From: PFJX01 sp040757575 | Lineage (GTDB): Bacteria; Pseudomonadota; Gammaproteobacteria; Burkholderiales; Thiobacillaceae | Length of the DNA stretch: 64,000 nucleotides | Assembly: GCA_040757575.1 (NCBI GenBank) | Contig: JBFLXA010000002.1 | Span: 262,715 to 326,714 of the forward strand | Direction: 5' to 3' | In this document: positions 1 through 8,756 of the stretch, in pieces | How the letters are laid out: every line of letters starts with the position of its first letter | How positions within the stretch are numbered: position 1 is the stretch's first letter | Made by a program: the position numbers and the translations under genes | Notes under the pieces: generated by a model | What the model was told of the DNA's origin: nothing | The model's input: the letters and a program-made list of their open reading frames with translations, nothing else | Databases searched by the model: none

Positions 1-192
1 TACGCCCTGCTCTCCGCCCTGGCTGCGGTGGGGCGCATCTACGTCAGTCCCCTGTCCGGCGTGCTGTCCGAATCCGTGGGCTGGGCGGTCTTCTTTCTCA
101 TCTCGGCCCTGGCGGCGGTGCCCGGCCTCGTCATGGTGTGGCGCATGCGGGCCACCATCCTGGGCCTCAGCGGCAAGGAGACCCCGGCATGA
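1..192 (+). CDS. C-terminal end of an AmpG-like MFS permease (partial)
   Basis: The open frame runs in from the window edge and stops with TGA at 190-192, giving the last 63 residues of a protein. The visible part has two hydrophobic stretches separated by a short loop with SGVLSESVGW, then a basic end. This resembles the last transmembrane helices of AmpG-type muropeptide permeases, inner-membrane MFS carriers that import anhydromuropeptides for cell-wall recycling. The next gene starts inside its stop codon (ATGA overlap), so the two are probably co-transcribed. Only the C-terminus is visible, so another MFS carrier is possible. Confidence 0.65.
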   Translation, partial: YALLSALAAVGRIYVSPLSGVLSESVGWAVFFLISALAAVPGLVMVWRMRATILGLSGKETPA

Positions 193-1187
193 GCTTTCGT
201 GCCCTGCTGCTGGACAAAGACCCGGCCTTTGCAGTGCATCTGGCGGAACTGGACGAAGCCCGCCTGCCGGAAGGGGACGTTCTGCTGCGGGTCAGCCATT
301 CCTGCCTCAACTACAAGGACGCCCTGGCCCTGACCCACCGCTCCCCCGTGGTGCGGGCCTGGCCCATGGTGCCGGGCATCGATGCCGCCGGGGTGGTGGC
401 GGCCTCCAGCCATCCCGCTTTCCAGCCCGGCGACCCGGTGACCGTGAACGGCTGGGGTCTGGGGGAAACCCGCTGGGGCGGACTGGCCCAATGCGTGCGG
501 GTGCCGGGGGACTGGCTGGTGGCCATGCCGGCGCCTTACACCCCCTTCGAAGCGGCGGCCCTGGGGACCGCCGGCTATACCGCCGCCCTCTGTGTGGCGG
601 CCCTGACCCGCCATGGCCTGATGCCTGAGGACGGGCCGATCCTGGTAACCGGGGCCACGGGGGGCGTGGGCTCCGTGGCGGTGATGCTGCTGGCCCGCCT
701 GGGCTACCGGGTGGCGGCCGTGAGCGGCAAGGCGGACGCCCAGGCCTATCTGCAAGGCCTGGGGGCGGAAACGGTGCTGGAGCGGTCCAGCTTTGCCCAG
801 CCCGGCAAGCCGTTGCAGAAAGAGACCTATGCCGGTGGGGTGGACACCCTGGGCAGCCACGCCCTGGCCAACGTCTGCGCCCAGGTGCGCCGGGAAGGGG
901 CCGTGGCTACCTGTGGCCTGGCCATGGGCATGGATTTTCCGGCCAGCGTGGCGCCTTTCATCCTGCGAGGCATCACGCTTTACGGCATCGATTCCGTGTA
1001 CGCCCCCCTTGCACGGCGCCGGGCCGCCTGGGACCTGCTGGCCCGCTGCATCACCCCCGCCGACCTGGCCGCCATGACACGGACCGTGGGTCTGGACGAG
1101 ACGATTGCAGTGGCAGAAGCCCTGCTGGCGGGCCAGATCACGGGGCGGGTGGTGGTGGACGTGGGGGGTGACGTGAATGGGGGCTGA
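189..1187 (+). CDS. acuI: Acryloyl-CoA reductase / YhdH-type NADPH quinone oxidoreductase
   Basis: A 332-residue protein of the zinc-independent medium-chain dehydrogenase family, YhdH/AcuI branch. Members reduce acryloyl-CoA or related reactive enoyl compounds with NADPH in the cytoplasm. Visible signatures are the N-terminal GroES-like fold (SCLNYKDALAL, PGIDAAGVV), the nucleotide-binding loop VTGATGGVGSVAV near residue 155, and the family's late motif GIDSVYAPLARRRAAWDLL. The ATG at 189 is preferred over an upstream in-frame ATG at 138 because homology begins with MSFRALLLDKD and the start overlaps the upstream stop. The substrate cannot be fixed from sequence. Confidence 0.85.
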   Translation: MSFRALLLDKDPAFAVHLAELDEARLPEGDVLLRVSHSCLNYKDALALTHRSPVVRAWPMVPGIDAAGVVAASSHPAFQPGDPVTVNGWGLGETRWGGLAQCVRVPGDWLVAMPAPYTPFEAAALGTAGYTAALCVAALTRHGLMPEDGPILVTGATGGVGSVAVMLLARLGYRVAAVSGKADAQAYLQGLGAETVLERSSFAQPGKPLQKETYAGGVDTLGSHALANVCAQVRREGAVATCGLAMGMDFPASVAPFILRGITLYGIDSVYAPLARRRAAWDLLARCITPADLAAMTRTVGLDETIAVAEALLAGQITGRVVVDVGGDVNGG

Positions 1188-1307
1188 GTGTCCCCGGACG
1201 CGCTTAGCTTCTCCGGGCTACGCCGGGGCAGCGCTTACCATGGCGGGGGAATACCGGTAGTTTCATCAGATTGCCCCGTCGCCCTCTCCCTCGTATAAAC
1301 CGCCGTC

Positions 1308-2063
1308 ATGACGCGCTTCTTTCTGCTCCTGTCCTTGTTGCTGTGCATCGCCGCCCCTGTCCGGGCTGCGGATGAGCATGCCCTGGTCCTGCCTTCCGGC
1401 GTTGAAGTGGTCAGCCAGCGCTATGCTGCACCGGCTGGTCCCCTCCTGCTCTGGTTCACCGGCCAGTACGGTCCTGTGGAAGCCGAACGTCGGGCCGCTG
1501 CCGACCTGGCCGCAAAGGGGGCAGACGTGTGGCTGACGGACTGGCTGGCCCCCTATTTCCTGCCCCAGTTGCCCGGCAGCCTGGCCCAGGTGCCTGATCG
1601 GGACCTGGGGGACTGGCTGGCGGCCCTGCATCGCCAGTTTCCGGATCGTCCCCTGCTACTGGTGGCTTCCGGCCATACCGCCGACCTGGCCCTGCGTGCT
1701 GCCCGGGACGCCCGGGACCGGCTGGGGGTGGTCACCCAGGGGGCGGCCCTGCTGTTTCCCCTGCTTTACCGGGGGGTGGAGGCGGGTGAGTCCCCCGAGT
1801 ATTCCGACGTAGTGGACGCCACCCGTCAGCGGCTGGCCCTGCTGGTGCCCAAGTCCTCCGCCGGCTACTGGTGGCGGGATCGTCTCAAGGAACGGCTGGA
1901 AGCTGCCGGCAGCTGGGTGAACCTGACCGTGCTGCCCGGCATGCGGGACGGCTTCTATCGCCGCACCGATGCCACCGAAGCGGAACTGGCCGCCGGCGCT
2001 CGCCTGGGGGACACCGTCTGGCAACTGTTGCAGAACTTGATGAAGGATGAAGGCGCGAAATGA
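1308..2063 (+). CDS. Exported protein with alpha/beta-hydrolase-like sequence
   Basis: A 251-residue protein with a clear signal peptide (hydrophobic core LLLSLLLCIAA, cleavage near VRA/AD), so periplasmic. The body looks like an alpha/beta-hydrolase fold: LLLWFTGQYG near residue 50, then LLLVASGHTADLAL near residue 118 where a nucleophile elbow is expected. That elbow has no G-x-S-x-G pattern, so classical esterase chemistry is doubtful. The gene overlaps the downstream thioredoxin gene by ATGA, so the two are translationally coupled and may act together in the periplasm. No precise function is recognised. Confidence 0.6.
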   Translation: MTRFFLLLSLLLCIAAPVRAADEHALVLPSGVEVVSQRYAAPAGPLLLWFTGQYGPVEAERRAAADLAAKGADVWLTDWLAPYFLPQLPGSLAQVPDRDLGDWLAALHRQFPDRPLLLVASGHTADLALRAARDARDRLGVVTQGAALLFPLLYRGVEAGESPEYSDVVDATRQRLALLVPKSSAGYWWRDRLKERLEAAGSWVNLTVLPGMRDGFYRRTDATEAELAAGARLGDTVWQLLQNLMKDEGAK

Positions 2064-2563
2064 AGTTTCTCTGGACCCTGTTGGCCAGCCTGGGCCTGGC
2101 GTTCACCGCTCATGGGGGCGAACTCAAGGACCTGCCCGGAAAGCCGGCGGCGAAACTGGTCCTGCCCGCCCTGGCGGGGGACACCGTGGATCTGGCCCAA
2201 CTGCGGGGCAAGGTGGTGCTGGTCAACTTCTGGGCCGCCTGGTGTCCGCCCTGCCGCAAGGAAATGCCGTCCATGAACCGGCTGGCCAAGGGCCTGGCCG
2301 GTCAGCCCTTTGTCATTCTGGGGGTGAACGCCGGCGATGAGCCGGAGGCCATCCAGGCCTTCCTGAAGCACACGCCGGTGGAATTTCCCATCCTCCTGGA
2401 CACGGAAGGCACCAGCCTGAAACCCTGGCAGGCCTTCGTCTTCCCCACCAGCTTCGTGGTGGACAAGCAGGGCCGCCTGCGCATGGGCCTGGTGGGTTCC
2501 ATTGAATGGGACGCCCCGGAAACCGTGGCCCGCATCCAGGCCCTGATGGCTGAAGCACCCTGA
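2060..2563 (+). CDS. TlpA/ResA-type periplasmic thioredoxin
   Basis: A 167-residue thioredoxin-fold protein with an N-terminal signal peptide or anchor (about residues 1-19). The redox motif WCPPC lies at residues 61-65 and the cis-proline segment FPTSFVVD near residue 130, both normal for the TlpA/ResA group. Such proteins reduce or isomerise disulfides outside the cytoplasmic membrane, often for cytochrome c maturation. The start overlaps the upstream stop by 4 bp. The window encodes several c-type cytochromes, but none is adjacent, so the substrate is open. Confidence 0.85.
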   Translation: MKFLWTLLASLGLAFTAHGGELKDLPGKPAAKLVLPALAGDTVDLAQLRGKVVLVNFWAAWCPPCRKEMPSMNRLAKGLAGQPFVILGVNAGDEPEAIQAFLKHTPVEFPILLDTEGTSLKPWQAFVFPTSFVVDKQGRLRMGLVGSIEWDAPETVARIQALMAEAP

Positions 2564-2623
2564 GGGGGACATGACGGTTCGTGCCGGTCTTTAACTCCAA
2601 AGCGGCGACCAGTTGATCAAGGA

Positions 2624-5600
2624 TCAAGCCGGCTTCGCTGCTCGCCGTGGCTGGGCCAGCAGGTACAGGGCGGGGATGAGCAGCAGGGACACCAGCATGG
2701 AGAACAGCAGGCCGGACACCATGCAGACCGCCAGGGGGCGCAGCATTTCCGCGCCTTCCCCCAGGCCCAGGGCAAGGGGGCTCATGCCCACCACGGTGGT
2801 GAAGGTGGTCATGAGGATGGGGCGCAGGCGCAGCCGGGCGGCTTCCATGAGTGCATCCACCGCAGCCATGCCCTTCTGACGCATCAGTTCCACGTATTCC
2901 ACCAGGACGATGGCGTTGTTGACGACGATGCCGATGAGCATGATGACCCCCAGCCAAACGGGCATGGAGATGGGCAGTTCCGTGACCAGCAGCCCCAGCA
3001 CCACGCCGATGAGCGCGAAGGGCACGCCGGCCAGGATCACCGCCGGATTGCGCAGGGACTCGTATTGCACCGCCATGACCACGAATACCAGGAACAGGGC
3101 CAGGCCTGCCAGGGTGGCCACCAGGGCGTTGCCTTGCTGCAGGTTCTGGAAGGCGCCGCCGAAATACAGCTGGTAGCCGGTGGGCAGGGGGTAATCCTGC
3201 AGGTCGGCCTGGAGGGCGCCCAGGACTTCGCCCAGGGGGCGCTCGCCGGTGAGGGTGGCCTTGATCTCGACGATGCGGCTCTGGTTTTCGCGCCGGATTT
3301 CCGCCGGGGCCACGACGAGTTCGATCTGGGCCACGTCGCCAAGATGGACCGGGGGGCGGTCTGGTCCGGCGCCGAACAGGGGCAGGGCGGCCAGGGCGGC
3401 GGGGCTGTCGATGCCGCTCTGGGGCAATCGCACCCGCACGTCGTAGGCCCGGTCCCCCTCGATGTAGTCGCCGACGATAAGGCCGTCCAGGGCGATGCGC
3501 AGGGCCTGGCCGACGGCTTCCACGTCCACCCCCAGTTCCGCCGCCCGGGTCCGGTCCGGGCGCACGGAAAATTCCAGCCGCCGTTCTTCGGCGGAATGGC
3601 TGACGTTGCGCAGGCCGGGCCGGCCCCGCAGTTCGGCCACCAGCTGGTCGCCGATTTCCGTCAGGGTATCCATGTCCGGCCCCCGTACCCGCAGGCTCAC
3701 GTCCTCGTCGGCCCGGGAAACCCGTACGCCCCGCAGGCCGGCAGCCCGGGCCCGCACCTTGACTCCGGCCAGCTCCGCCTTAGCCACCGCCTTGCTGAAG
3801 GCCTCGATCCACTGCGCTATGCCCCGCTCCCGCTTGGCCAGAGGCACCAGTTCGATGCTCAGGGTGCTGCGGTTGGGGCTTTCCCGCTGGCTGCGGCCGA
3901 ATATGCTGCCGCCGGCCACCACGGACAGGCCGGCCACATCTCCCTGGTCCCGGGCAATGGCTTCCAGCCGGGCGACGATGCGGTCCATGTCCGCCAGGGC
4001 CACGCCCGGGTCGGTGAGCACCTGTACCTGGACGCGGCCATCGTCCATGCTGGGCAGGAATTCCTGCTTGCCGGCCCCTTGCAGGAACTGCCAGCCGAAC
4101 CCGCCAAGCAAGGCCACGGCCAGGAACAATGCCAGCCAGGGGGCCCGCAAGGTTCGGGCTAGTACCGGCTGGTAGAACTTCTGCACAGCCGCGATGAAGA
4201 CCCGAGCCAGGCGCGTCACCCGGGAAGGGGCGCTGGGTCTGCCCCGGGCCGCCAGGGCGGGCACCAGGGTGAGGGCCACCACCAGGGAGGCGACGATGGC
4301 GGCACTGATGGTGAAGATCAGTTCCCGGAACAACAGGCCCGCCAGGCCGCTGATGAACAGGAAGGGCAGCACGGCCGCCAGGTTGGTGCTGGTGGCGGCG
4401 ACGATGGGGCTGTTTACCTCGGTGGCGGCGTGTTCGGCGGCCGTCAGGCCGTCTTCCCCTTCCCGCTGGTGGCGCTCGATGTTCTCCAGCATGACGATGG
4501 TGTTGTCCACCAGCATGCCGATGCCCAGGGCCAGGCCCCCCAGGGTCATGAGGTTCAGGGACAGCCCTCCCAGGGCCATGATGACGAAGGTGACCATGAT
4601 GGAAATGGGAATGGCGGTGCCGATGATGAGGGTGCCCCGCACGCTGCCCAGAAACACGTACACCACCAGCATGGCCAGCAGGGCGCCGCTCAGGGCCGCC
4701 ATGGTGGCGTTGTCCAGGGACTGGCGCACGTACACCGCTTGGTCGGACACCGTGTCCACCTGCACGACCTCGTCCAGCATGTTCCGGGCGCGCAGCGCAG
4801 CCAGGCGTTCGGTCACCACCCGGGCCACGTCCACGGTGTTGGCATTGGGCTGTTTCTGGATGGATATGCGCACCCCGGGGGTACCGTTGTAACGCACCCG
4901 GATGCGTTCGTCCTCGCTGGTATCCACCACTTCGGCCAGCTCCGCCAGGGGCAGGGTGCCGCCCCCGGGCAGGGCGATGGGCAGGGCCCCCAGGGCGGCC
5001 ACGCTGTCGATGCGGCCGGTGGTGCGGCTGGCATATTCCCGGCTGCCCATGCGCAGGCGGCCGGCGGGGGCGTCCTGGTTGCCCCGGCGGATGGCCTCGG
5101 TCACGTCCTCCAGGCTCAGACCCAGGGCCGCCAGCCGCCGCGGGTCTGGCCGCACATGGACTTCCCGCACCACGCCGCCGCCCACTTCCACCGCCGCCAC
5201 TCCGGGCAGGTTGAGGAAATACTTGGCGAACACGTCGTCGGTCCAGGTGCGCAGCTCGGTCATGTCTCGCAGGGAGGAGCTGACCACGAACTCCATCACC
5301 GGAATCTGGGACGGGTCCCGCTTGAAGATGATGGGCGGGTCGATGCTGGCGGGCAGGATGCGCTTGGCCCGGTCCAGGCGGGTGCTGGCGTCCCGCAGGG
5401 CGATGTCCACGTCCTTGCCGTAGTCGAAGTAAAGCTCGATCTCGCTGGTGCCTTCGGTGGTGGTGGACTCGATGCCCACGGCGTCCTCGGTGATGGCCAG
5501 TTGTTCCTCGATCTGGCGGGTGACCCGGTCTTCCATGATGTTGGCGGGCACCGCCGGGTCGATGATGCGCACCCCGATCTCCGGGTAGATGATCTGGGGC

Positions 5601-5731
5601 AGCAGGTCCACGGGCAGCCGGGCCAGGGCAAAGAGGCCCAGGACGATGGCCGTCAGGGTCAGCATCACGGTGCTGACCGGATGCCGGATGCACCAGCCGG
5701 CGATGCCGCCGCCGTGGGGGTTGCCGCCCAT
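2624..5731 (-). CDS. RND-family efflux pump, inner-membrane transporter
   Basis: A 1035-residue AcrB-like transporter, full length for the family. It has the first transmembrane helix near residues 12-32, a large periplasmic porter domain, a cluster of six helices from about residue 335, and the same arrangement repeated in the second half. The proton-relay motif in helix 4 reads GMLVDNTIVMLENI, so one of the two usual aspartates is Asn. This Asp-Asn form occurs in several RND subfamilies outside the AcrB type. The adaptor gene lies 2 bp upstream, so the two form an operon. No outer-membrane channel gene is adjacent. Substrate unknown. Confidence 0.93.
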   Translation of the reverse strand: MGGNPHGGGIAGWCIRHPVSTVMLTLTAIVLGLFALARLPVDLLPQIIYPEIGVRIIDPAVPANIMEDRVTRQIEEQLAITEDAVGIESTTTEGTSEIELYFDYGKDVDIALRDASTRLDRAKRILPASIDPPIIFKRDPSQIPVMEFVVSSSLRDMTELRTWTDDVFAKYFLNLPGVAAVEVGGGVVREVHVRPDPRRLAALGLSLEDVTEAIRRGNQDAPAGRLRMGSREYASRTTGRIDSVAALGALPIALPGGGTLPLAELAEVVDTSEDERIRVRYNGTPGVRISIQKQPNANTVDVARVVTERLAALRARNMLDEVVQVDTVSDQAVYVRQSLDNATMAALSGALLAMLVVYVFLGSVRGTLIIGTAIPISIMVTFVIMALGGLSLNLMTLGGLALGIGMLVDNTIVMLENIERHQREGEDGLTAAEHAATEVNSPIVAATSTNLAAVLPFLFISGLAGLLFRELIFTISAAIVASLVVALTLVPALAARGRPSAPSRVTRLARVFIAAVQKFYQPVLARTLRAPWLALFLAVALLGGFGWQFLQGAGKQEFLPSMDDGRVQVQVLTDPGVALADMDRIVARLEAIARDQGDVAGLSVVAGGSIFGRSQRESPNRSTLSIELVPLAKRERGIAQWIEAFSKAVAKAELAGVKVRARAAGLRGVRVSRADEDVSLRVRGPDMDTLTEIGDQLVAELRGRPGLRNVSHSAEERRLEFSVRPDRTRAAELGVDVEAVGQALRIALDGLIVGDYIEGDRAYDVRVRLPQSGIDSPAALAALPLFGAGPDRPPVHLGDVAQIELVVAPAEIRRENQSRIVEIKATLTGERPLGEVLGALQADLQDYPLPTGYQLYFGGAFQNLQQGNALVATLAGLALFLVFVVMAVQYESLRNPAVILAGVPFALIGVVLGLLVTELPISMPVWLGVIMLIGIVVNNAIVLVEYVELMRQKGMAAVDALMEAARLRLRPILMTTFTTVVGMSPLALGLGEGAEMLRPLAVCMVSGLLFSMLVSLLLIPALYLLAQPRRAAKPA

Positions 5732-5733
5732 GT

Positions 5734-6834
5734 TCAGGCCCCTTCCCGGGGGGCCACCGGCTTCACCTGGCGGCCGGGACTGAGTTCCAGAAAGCCTTTC
5801 ACCACCACTTTGGCACCGGCTTTGAGTCCGGCCAGGATTTCCACCCGGTCTGCCAGCCGCAGGCCGCTTTGCACCGGGGCCCGCTGCACCTTGCCGTCGG
5901 CCTGGTAGGTGAAGACGAACTCCCCTTCCTTGTCCCGTTGCAGGGCCGCCAGGGGGATCACCAGCCGTTCCTCGCCGCCGGCGGCGAAAGTCACCCGGCA
6001 GAACTGGCCTGGCCGGGCCCCGGCGGGCAGGGGCTCCAGCACCACCTCCACCCGTCCGGTGCGGGTGGCAGCCTCCAGGGCCGGGTGAATGCGCAGGATG
6101 CGGCCGGGATGGGTGGCCGGCCCCAGGGCGTCGATGCGCACCTGGGCGGTATCGTCCACTTTCAGGCGGGGCAGGATCAGTTCGGAAACACTCACGTCGG
6201 TGACCAGCCGGGCCGGGTCGATGAGGGTCAGCACATGGCTGTGACGGGGCGTGGCGTCCCCCGCCTCCGCCAGCCGTTGTGACACCACGCCGGCCATGGG
6301 GGCCGTGAGGGTCATGTGCTGCACCCGCACTTCCTGCAATTGGACTTCGGCCCTGGCCGTATCCCGGGCGGTGGTGGCCCGGGACATGGCCTCGGCGCTG
6401 AGAAAGCCTTCGGCCACCAGTTGCCGGGCCCGCTGGAAATCCGCCTCCGCCTGGGCCAGGGTGGCCCGGGCCTTGTCCAGTTCGGCCGCCAGGATGCGGT
6501 CGTCATAGCGGGCCAGCACCTGACCGGCCCGCACCGGATCCCCTTCCCGCACCCCCACTTCCACCAGCCGGCCCTCTTCCTGGTTGACGATCTTCACCTC
6601 CCGCAGGGCCCGCAGGCTGCCGGCCCGGTCGGCGGCGTAGGACAGCCGGCCGGGTTCGGCCGTGGCCAGGGTCACCAGGTGGGGGCGGGGTTTCTTCGTC
6701 TCGCTGGCAGCGTCCTTGGGCTTGTCACAGCCGGCGATGGATCCCAGCAGCAGGGCGCACAGCAGGGCGCCGGCAAGCCGGGGCCGGCCTGGAAATGACC
6801 CGCGGCGGGCAATGTCACGGACTGTTCTGGGCAT
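5734..6834 (-). CDS. RND efflux periplasmic adaptor lipoprotein (membrane fusion protein)
   Basis: A 366-residue adaptor that would link the RND pump encoded 2 bp downstream to an outer-membrane channel. From the chosen ATG at 6834 the N-terminus is basic, then hydrophobic, ending in a lipobox LLLGSIAGC with the lipidated Cys at residue 36. Next come the biotinyl-lipoyl half motif (REVKIVNQEEGRLVEVGVREGD), an alpha-hairpin (DKARATLAQAEADFQRAR), the second lipoyl half and the beta-barrel. An in-frame ATG at 6879 would add 15 residues and make a poor signal peptide, so it is less likely. Confidence 0.88.
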   Translation of the reverse strand: MPRTVRDIARRGSFPGRPRLAGALLCALLLGSIAGCDKPKDAASETKKPRPHLVTLATAEPGRLSYAADRAGSLRALREVKIVNQEEGRLVEVGVREGDPVRAGQVLARYDDRILAAELDKARATLAQAEADFQRARQLVAEGFLSAEAMSRATTARDTARAEVQLQEVRVQHMTLTAPMAGVVSQRLAEAGDATPRHSHVLTLIDPARLVTDVSVSELILPRLKVDDTAQVRIDALGPATHPGRILRIHPALEAATRTGRVEVVLEPLPAGARPGQFCRVTFAAGGEERLVIPLAALQRDKEGEFVFTYQADGKVQRAPVQSGLRLADRVEILAGLKAGAKVVVKGFLELSPGRQVKPVAPREGA

Positions 6835-6944
6835 GGGTGAAGTATGCAGGATGGGCGGGGAGTTCGGATTGTGGTCCATTCCGTCATGGGGCGTTCATTT
6901 TGGAGCCGGTTAAAATGGCGGCCATTCAAATTGCGGATGGCACC

Positions 6945-7214
6945 ATGAACCGTCAGATCACCATTCTTTATTTCGCCCACCTGGTGGAACTGCTGGGCCG
7001 GGACAACGAAGTGCTGTTCCTGCCCATGTCCGTCAACGACCTCCACGCCCTCATGGCCCACCTGGCCAAGCGGGATGAACACTGGGTCACCGTGTTCCAG
7101 AAACACCCGGAACGGCTGAAGATCACCGTCAACAAGCAGTTCGTGGAGGATGGTGCCAACGTGCCTCTGAAGGGCGGCGATGAGGTGGCCTTTGTCGCCT
7201 TCAGCATGAATTGA
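6945..7214 (+). CDS. MoaD/ThiS-family protein lacking the C-terminal Gly-Gly
   Basis: An 89-residue beta-grasp protein that follows the MoaD pattern: strand ITILYFAHLVELLG at the start, a central helix, then NKQFVEDGANVPLKGGDEVAFV. MoaD carries sulfur as a C-terminal thiocarboxylate during molybdopterin synthesis and must end in Gly-Gly. This protein ends in AFSMN, so it cannot work as a normal sulfur carrier. Reading the other frames past the stop does not restore GG. An in-frame ATG at 6915, preceded by GGAG, would add 10 residues and may be the real start. No MoaE gene is nearby. Role unknown. Confidence 0.7.
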   Translation: MNRQITILYFAHLVELLGRDNEVLFLPMSVNDLHALMAHLAKRDEHWVTVFQKHPERLKITVNKQFVEDGANVPLKGGDEVAFVAFSMN

Positions 7215-7268
7215 GCCCGCCGTGGCCGGTTGTCGCCTGATTCATCGTCGCTTTTCCAACGCCTCGGG

Positions 7269-7288
7269 ATGCCCGCCTATACGGGCAT
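7269..7288 (+). promoter_or_regulatory. Hairpin overlapping the lnt start codon
   Basis: ATGCCCG and CGGGCAT form a 7-bp perfect stem around the 6-nt loop CCTATA. The 3' arm contains the first two bases of the preferred lnt start codon at 7287. It resembles one half of the genome's GGGAAT-type dispersed repeats and may either be such a repeat or hide the start codon. Confidence 0.4.
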
Positions 7289-8756
7289 GACGTCTTTGCG
7301 CTACCGACTTCTGCTCCTGCCCCCGCTGCTGGGGGCCCTGGCCGTGCCCGGCTTTGCCCCCCTGGGCGCGTGGCCCCTGCCCATCCTTTCCCTGGCCCTG
7401 CTGTTCTGGTGGGTGCGGGGGGCGTCGCCCCGGTCTGCCTTCCTGGCGGGCTGGGGCTATGGGCTGGGGCTGTTCCTGGCCGGGGTGTCCTGGGTGTTCG
7501 TCAGCCTGTCCACCTACGGTGGGCTGCCGGCCCCGGTCGCCGCCATCGCCACCCTGCTGTTCTGCGCTTTCATCGCCCTGTTTCCAGCCCTGGCCCTGGG
7601 GCTGGCCATCCAGCTGGCGCCCAATGGTTGGGCCCGACCGGTGCTGGCCCTGCCCGCCGCCTGGGTGCTCATGGAATGGGTGCGGGGCTGGTTCCTGACG
7701 GGCTTTCCCTGGCTGGCCTTCGGATATTCCCAGGTGCCGGACAGCCCCCTGGCGGGTTTTGCGCCGCTGCTGGGGGTGTACGGGGTGAGCCTGGTGGTGG
7801 CCCTGGTGGCGGGCCTGTTCGCCAGCCGTCGGGCCAATTTCATGACGGCGGGGGTGCTGCTGCTGGTGGCGGGCTACGGCCTGCAACAGGTGGCCTGGAC
7901 CCTGCCGGTGGTCAAGCCAGTCAGCGTGGCCCTGGTGCAGGGCAACGTGCCCCAGGAAATGAAATTCCGGCCGGAAAAGGTCATCGTCACCCTGGAAGAC
8001 TATGCCCGCCAGGTATTTTCCACCCGGGCCCGGCTGGTGGTGCTGCCGGAAACCGCCGTGCCGGTGTTCCGCTCCGGTGTGCCCCAGGACTACCTGGACG
8101 GCCTGGCCAGCCATGTACGGCAACAAAACGGCGACCTGCTGGTGGGACTGCCGGAAGACACCCCCTCGGGCCAGTACTACAACGCCGTGGCCAGCTTCGG
8201 TAGCGCGCCGGAGGGCAGCTACCGCAAACATCATCTGGTGCCCTTCGGCGAGTTCGTACCCTTCGGTTTCCGCTGGCTGGTGGACATGATGCATATCCCT
8301 CTAGGGGATTTCGCCCGGGGCGCTCCGGACCAGGGGCCCATCGCCGCCGCCGGGGAAAAACTGGCGGTGAACGTATGCTACGAAGATGCCTTCGGCGAAG
8401 AGCGCATCCACGCCGCCCGGGATGCGACGATGCTGGTCAACGTGAGCAACGACGCATGGTTCGGCAACAGCCTGTCGCCACGCCAGCATTTGCAGATCGG
8501 CGCCATGCGCTCCCTGGAGGCCGGCCGCTGGCAACTGCGGGCCAACAACACGGGCATCACCGCCATCCTGGACGAAAAGGGCCGGGTGCGGGCGGAGTTG
8601 CCCCCCTTCGTGCAAGCCACCCTGGAAGGCAACGCCCAGGGCATGGCCGGTCTGACCCCCTACCTGCGCTGGGGCAATGGCCCGGTTTTGATTATCCTGG
8701 CCGCCCTGCTGGCCCTGTCTTCCCTGATTTCCCGTAAGCGAGCACCCCATGAGTGA
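7287..8756 (+). CDS. lnt: Apolipoprotein N-acyltransferase
   Basis: A 489-residue inner-membrane enzyme that adds the third acyl chain to lipoproteins after Lgt and LspA have acted. The first 190 residues are hydrophobic helices, followed by a periplasmic nitrilase-like domain. The catalytic triad is visible: Glu in VLPETAVPVF, Lys in YRKHHLVPFGEF and Cys in NVCYEDAFGEE. A last helix lies near the C-terminus. ATG 7287 is preferred because the first helix begins just after it; 7269 (ATG) is an alternative. The end overlaps selD by 8 bp. The Lgt gene is elsewhere in this window at 40.8 kb. Confidence 0.93.
   Translation: MTSLRYRLLLLPPLLGALAVPGFAPLGAWPLPILSLALLFWWVRGASPRSAFLAGWGYGLGLFLAGVSWVFVSLSTYGGLPAPVAAIATLLFCAFIALFPALALGLAIQLAPNGWARPVLALPAAWVLMEWVRGWFLTGFPWLAFGYSQVPDSPLAGFAPLLGVYGVSLVVALVAGLFASRRANFMTAGVLLLVAGYGLQQVAWTLPVVKPVSVALVQGNVPQEMKFRPEKVIVTLEDYARQVFSTRARLVVLPETAVPVFRSGVPQDYLDGLASHVRQQNGDLLVGLPEDTPSGQYYNAVASFGSAPEGSYRKHHLVPFGEFVPFGFRWLVDMMHIPLGDFARGAPDQGPIAAAGEKLAVNVCYEDAFGEERIHAARDATMLVNVSNDAWFGNSLSPRQHLQIGAMRSLEAGRWQLRANNTGITAILDEKGRVRAELPPFVQATLEGNAQGMAGLTPYLRWGNGPVLIILAALLALSSLISRKRAPHE

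Noticed and set aside
4430..5908. 492-codon frame opposite the RND pump
   Set aside because: Compositionally typical shadow (His, Gln, Gly rich) of the pump gene; no motif.
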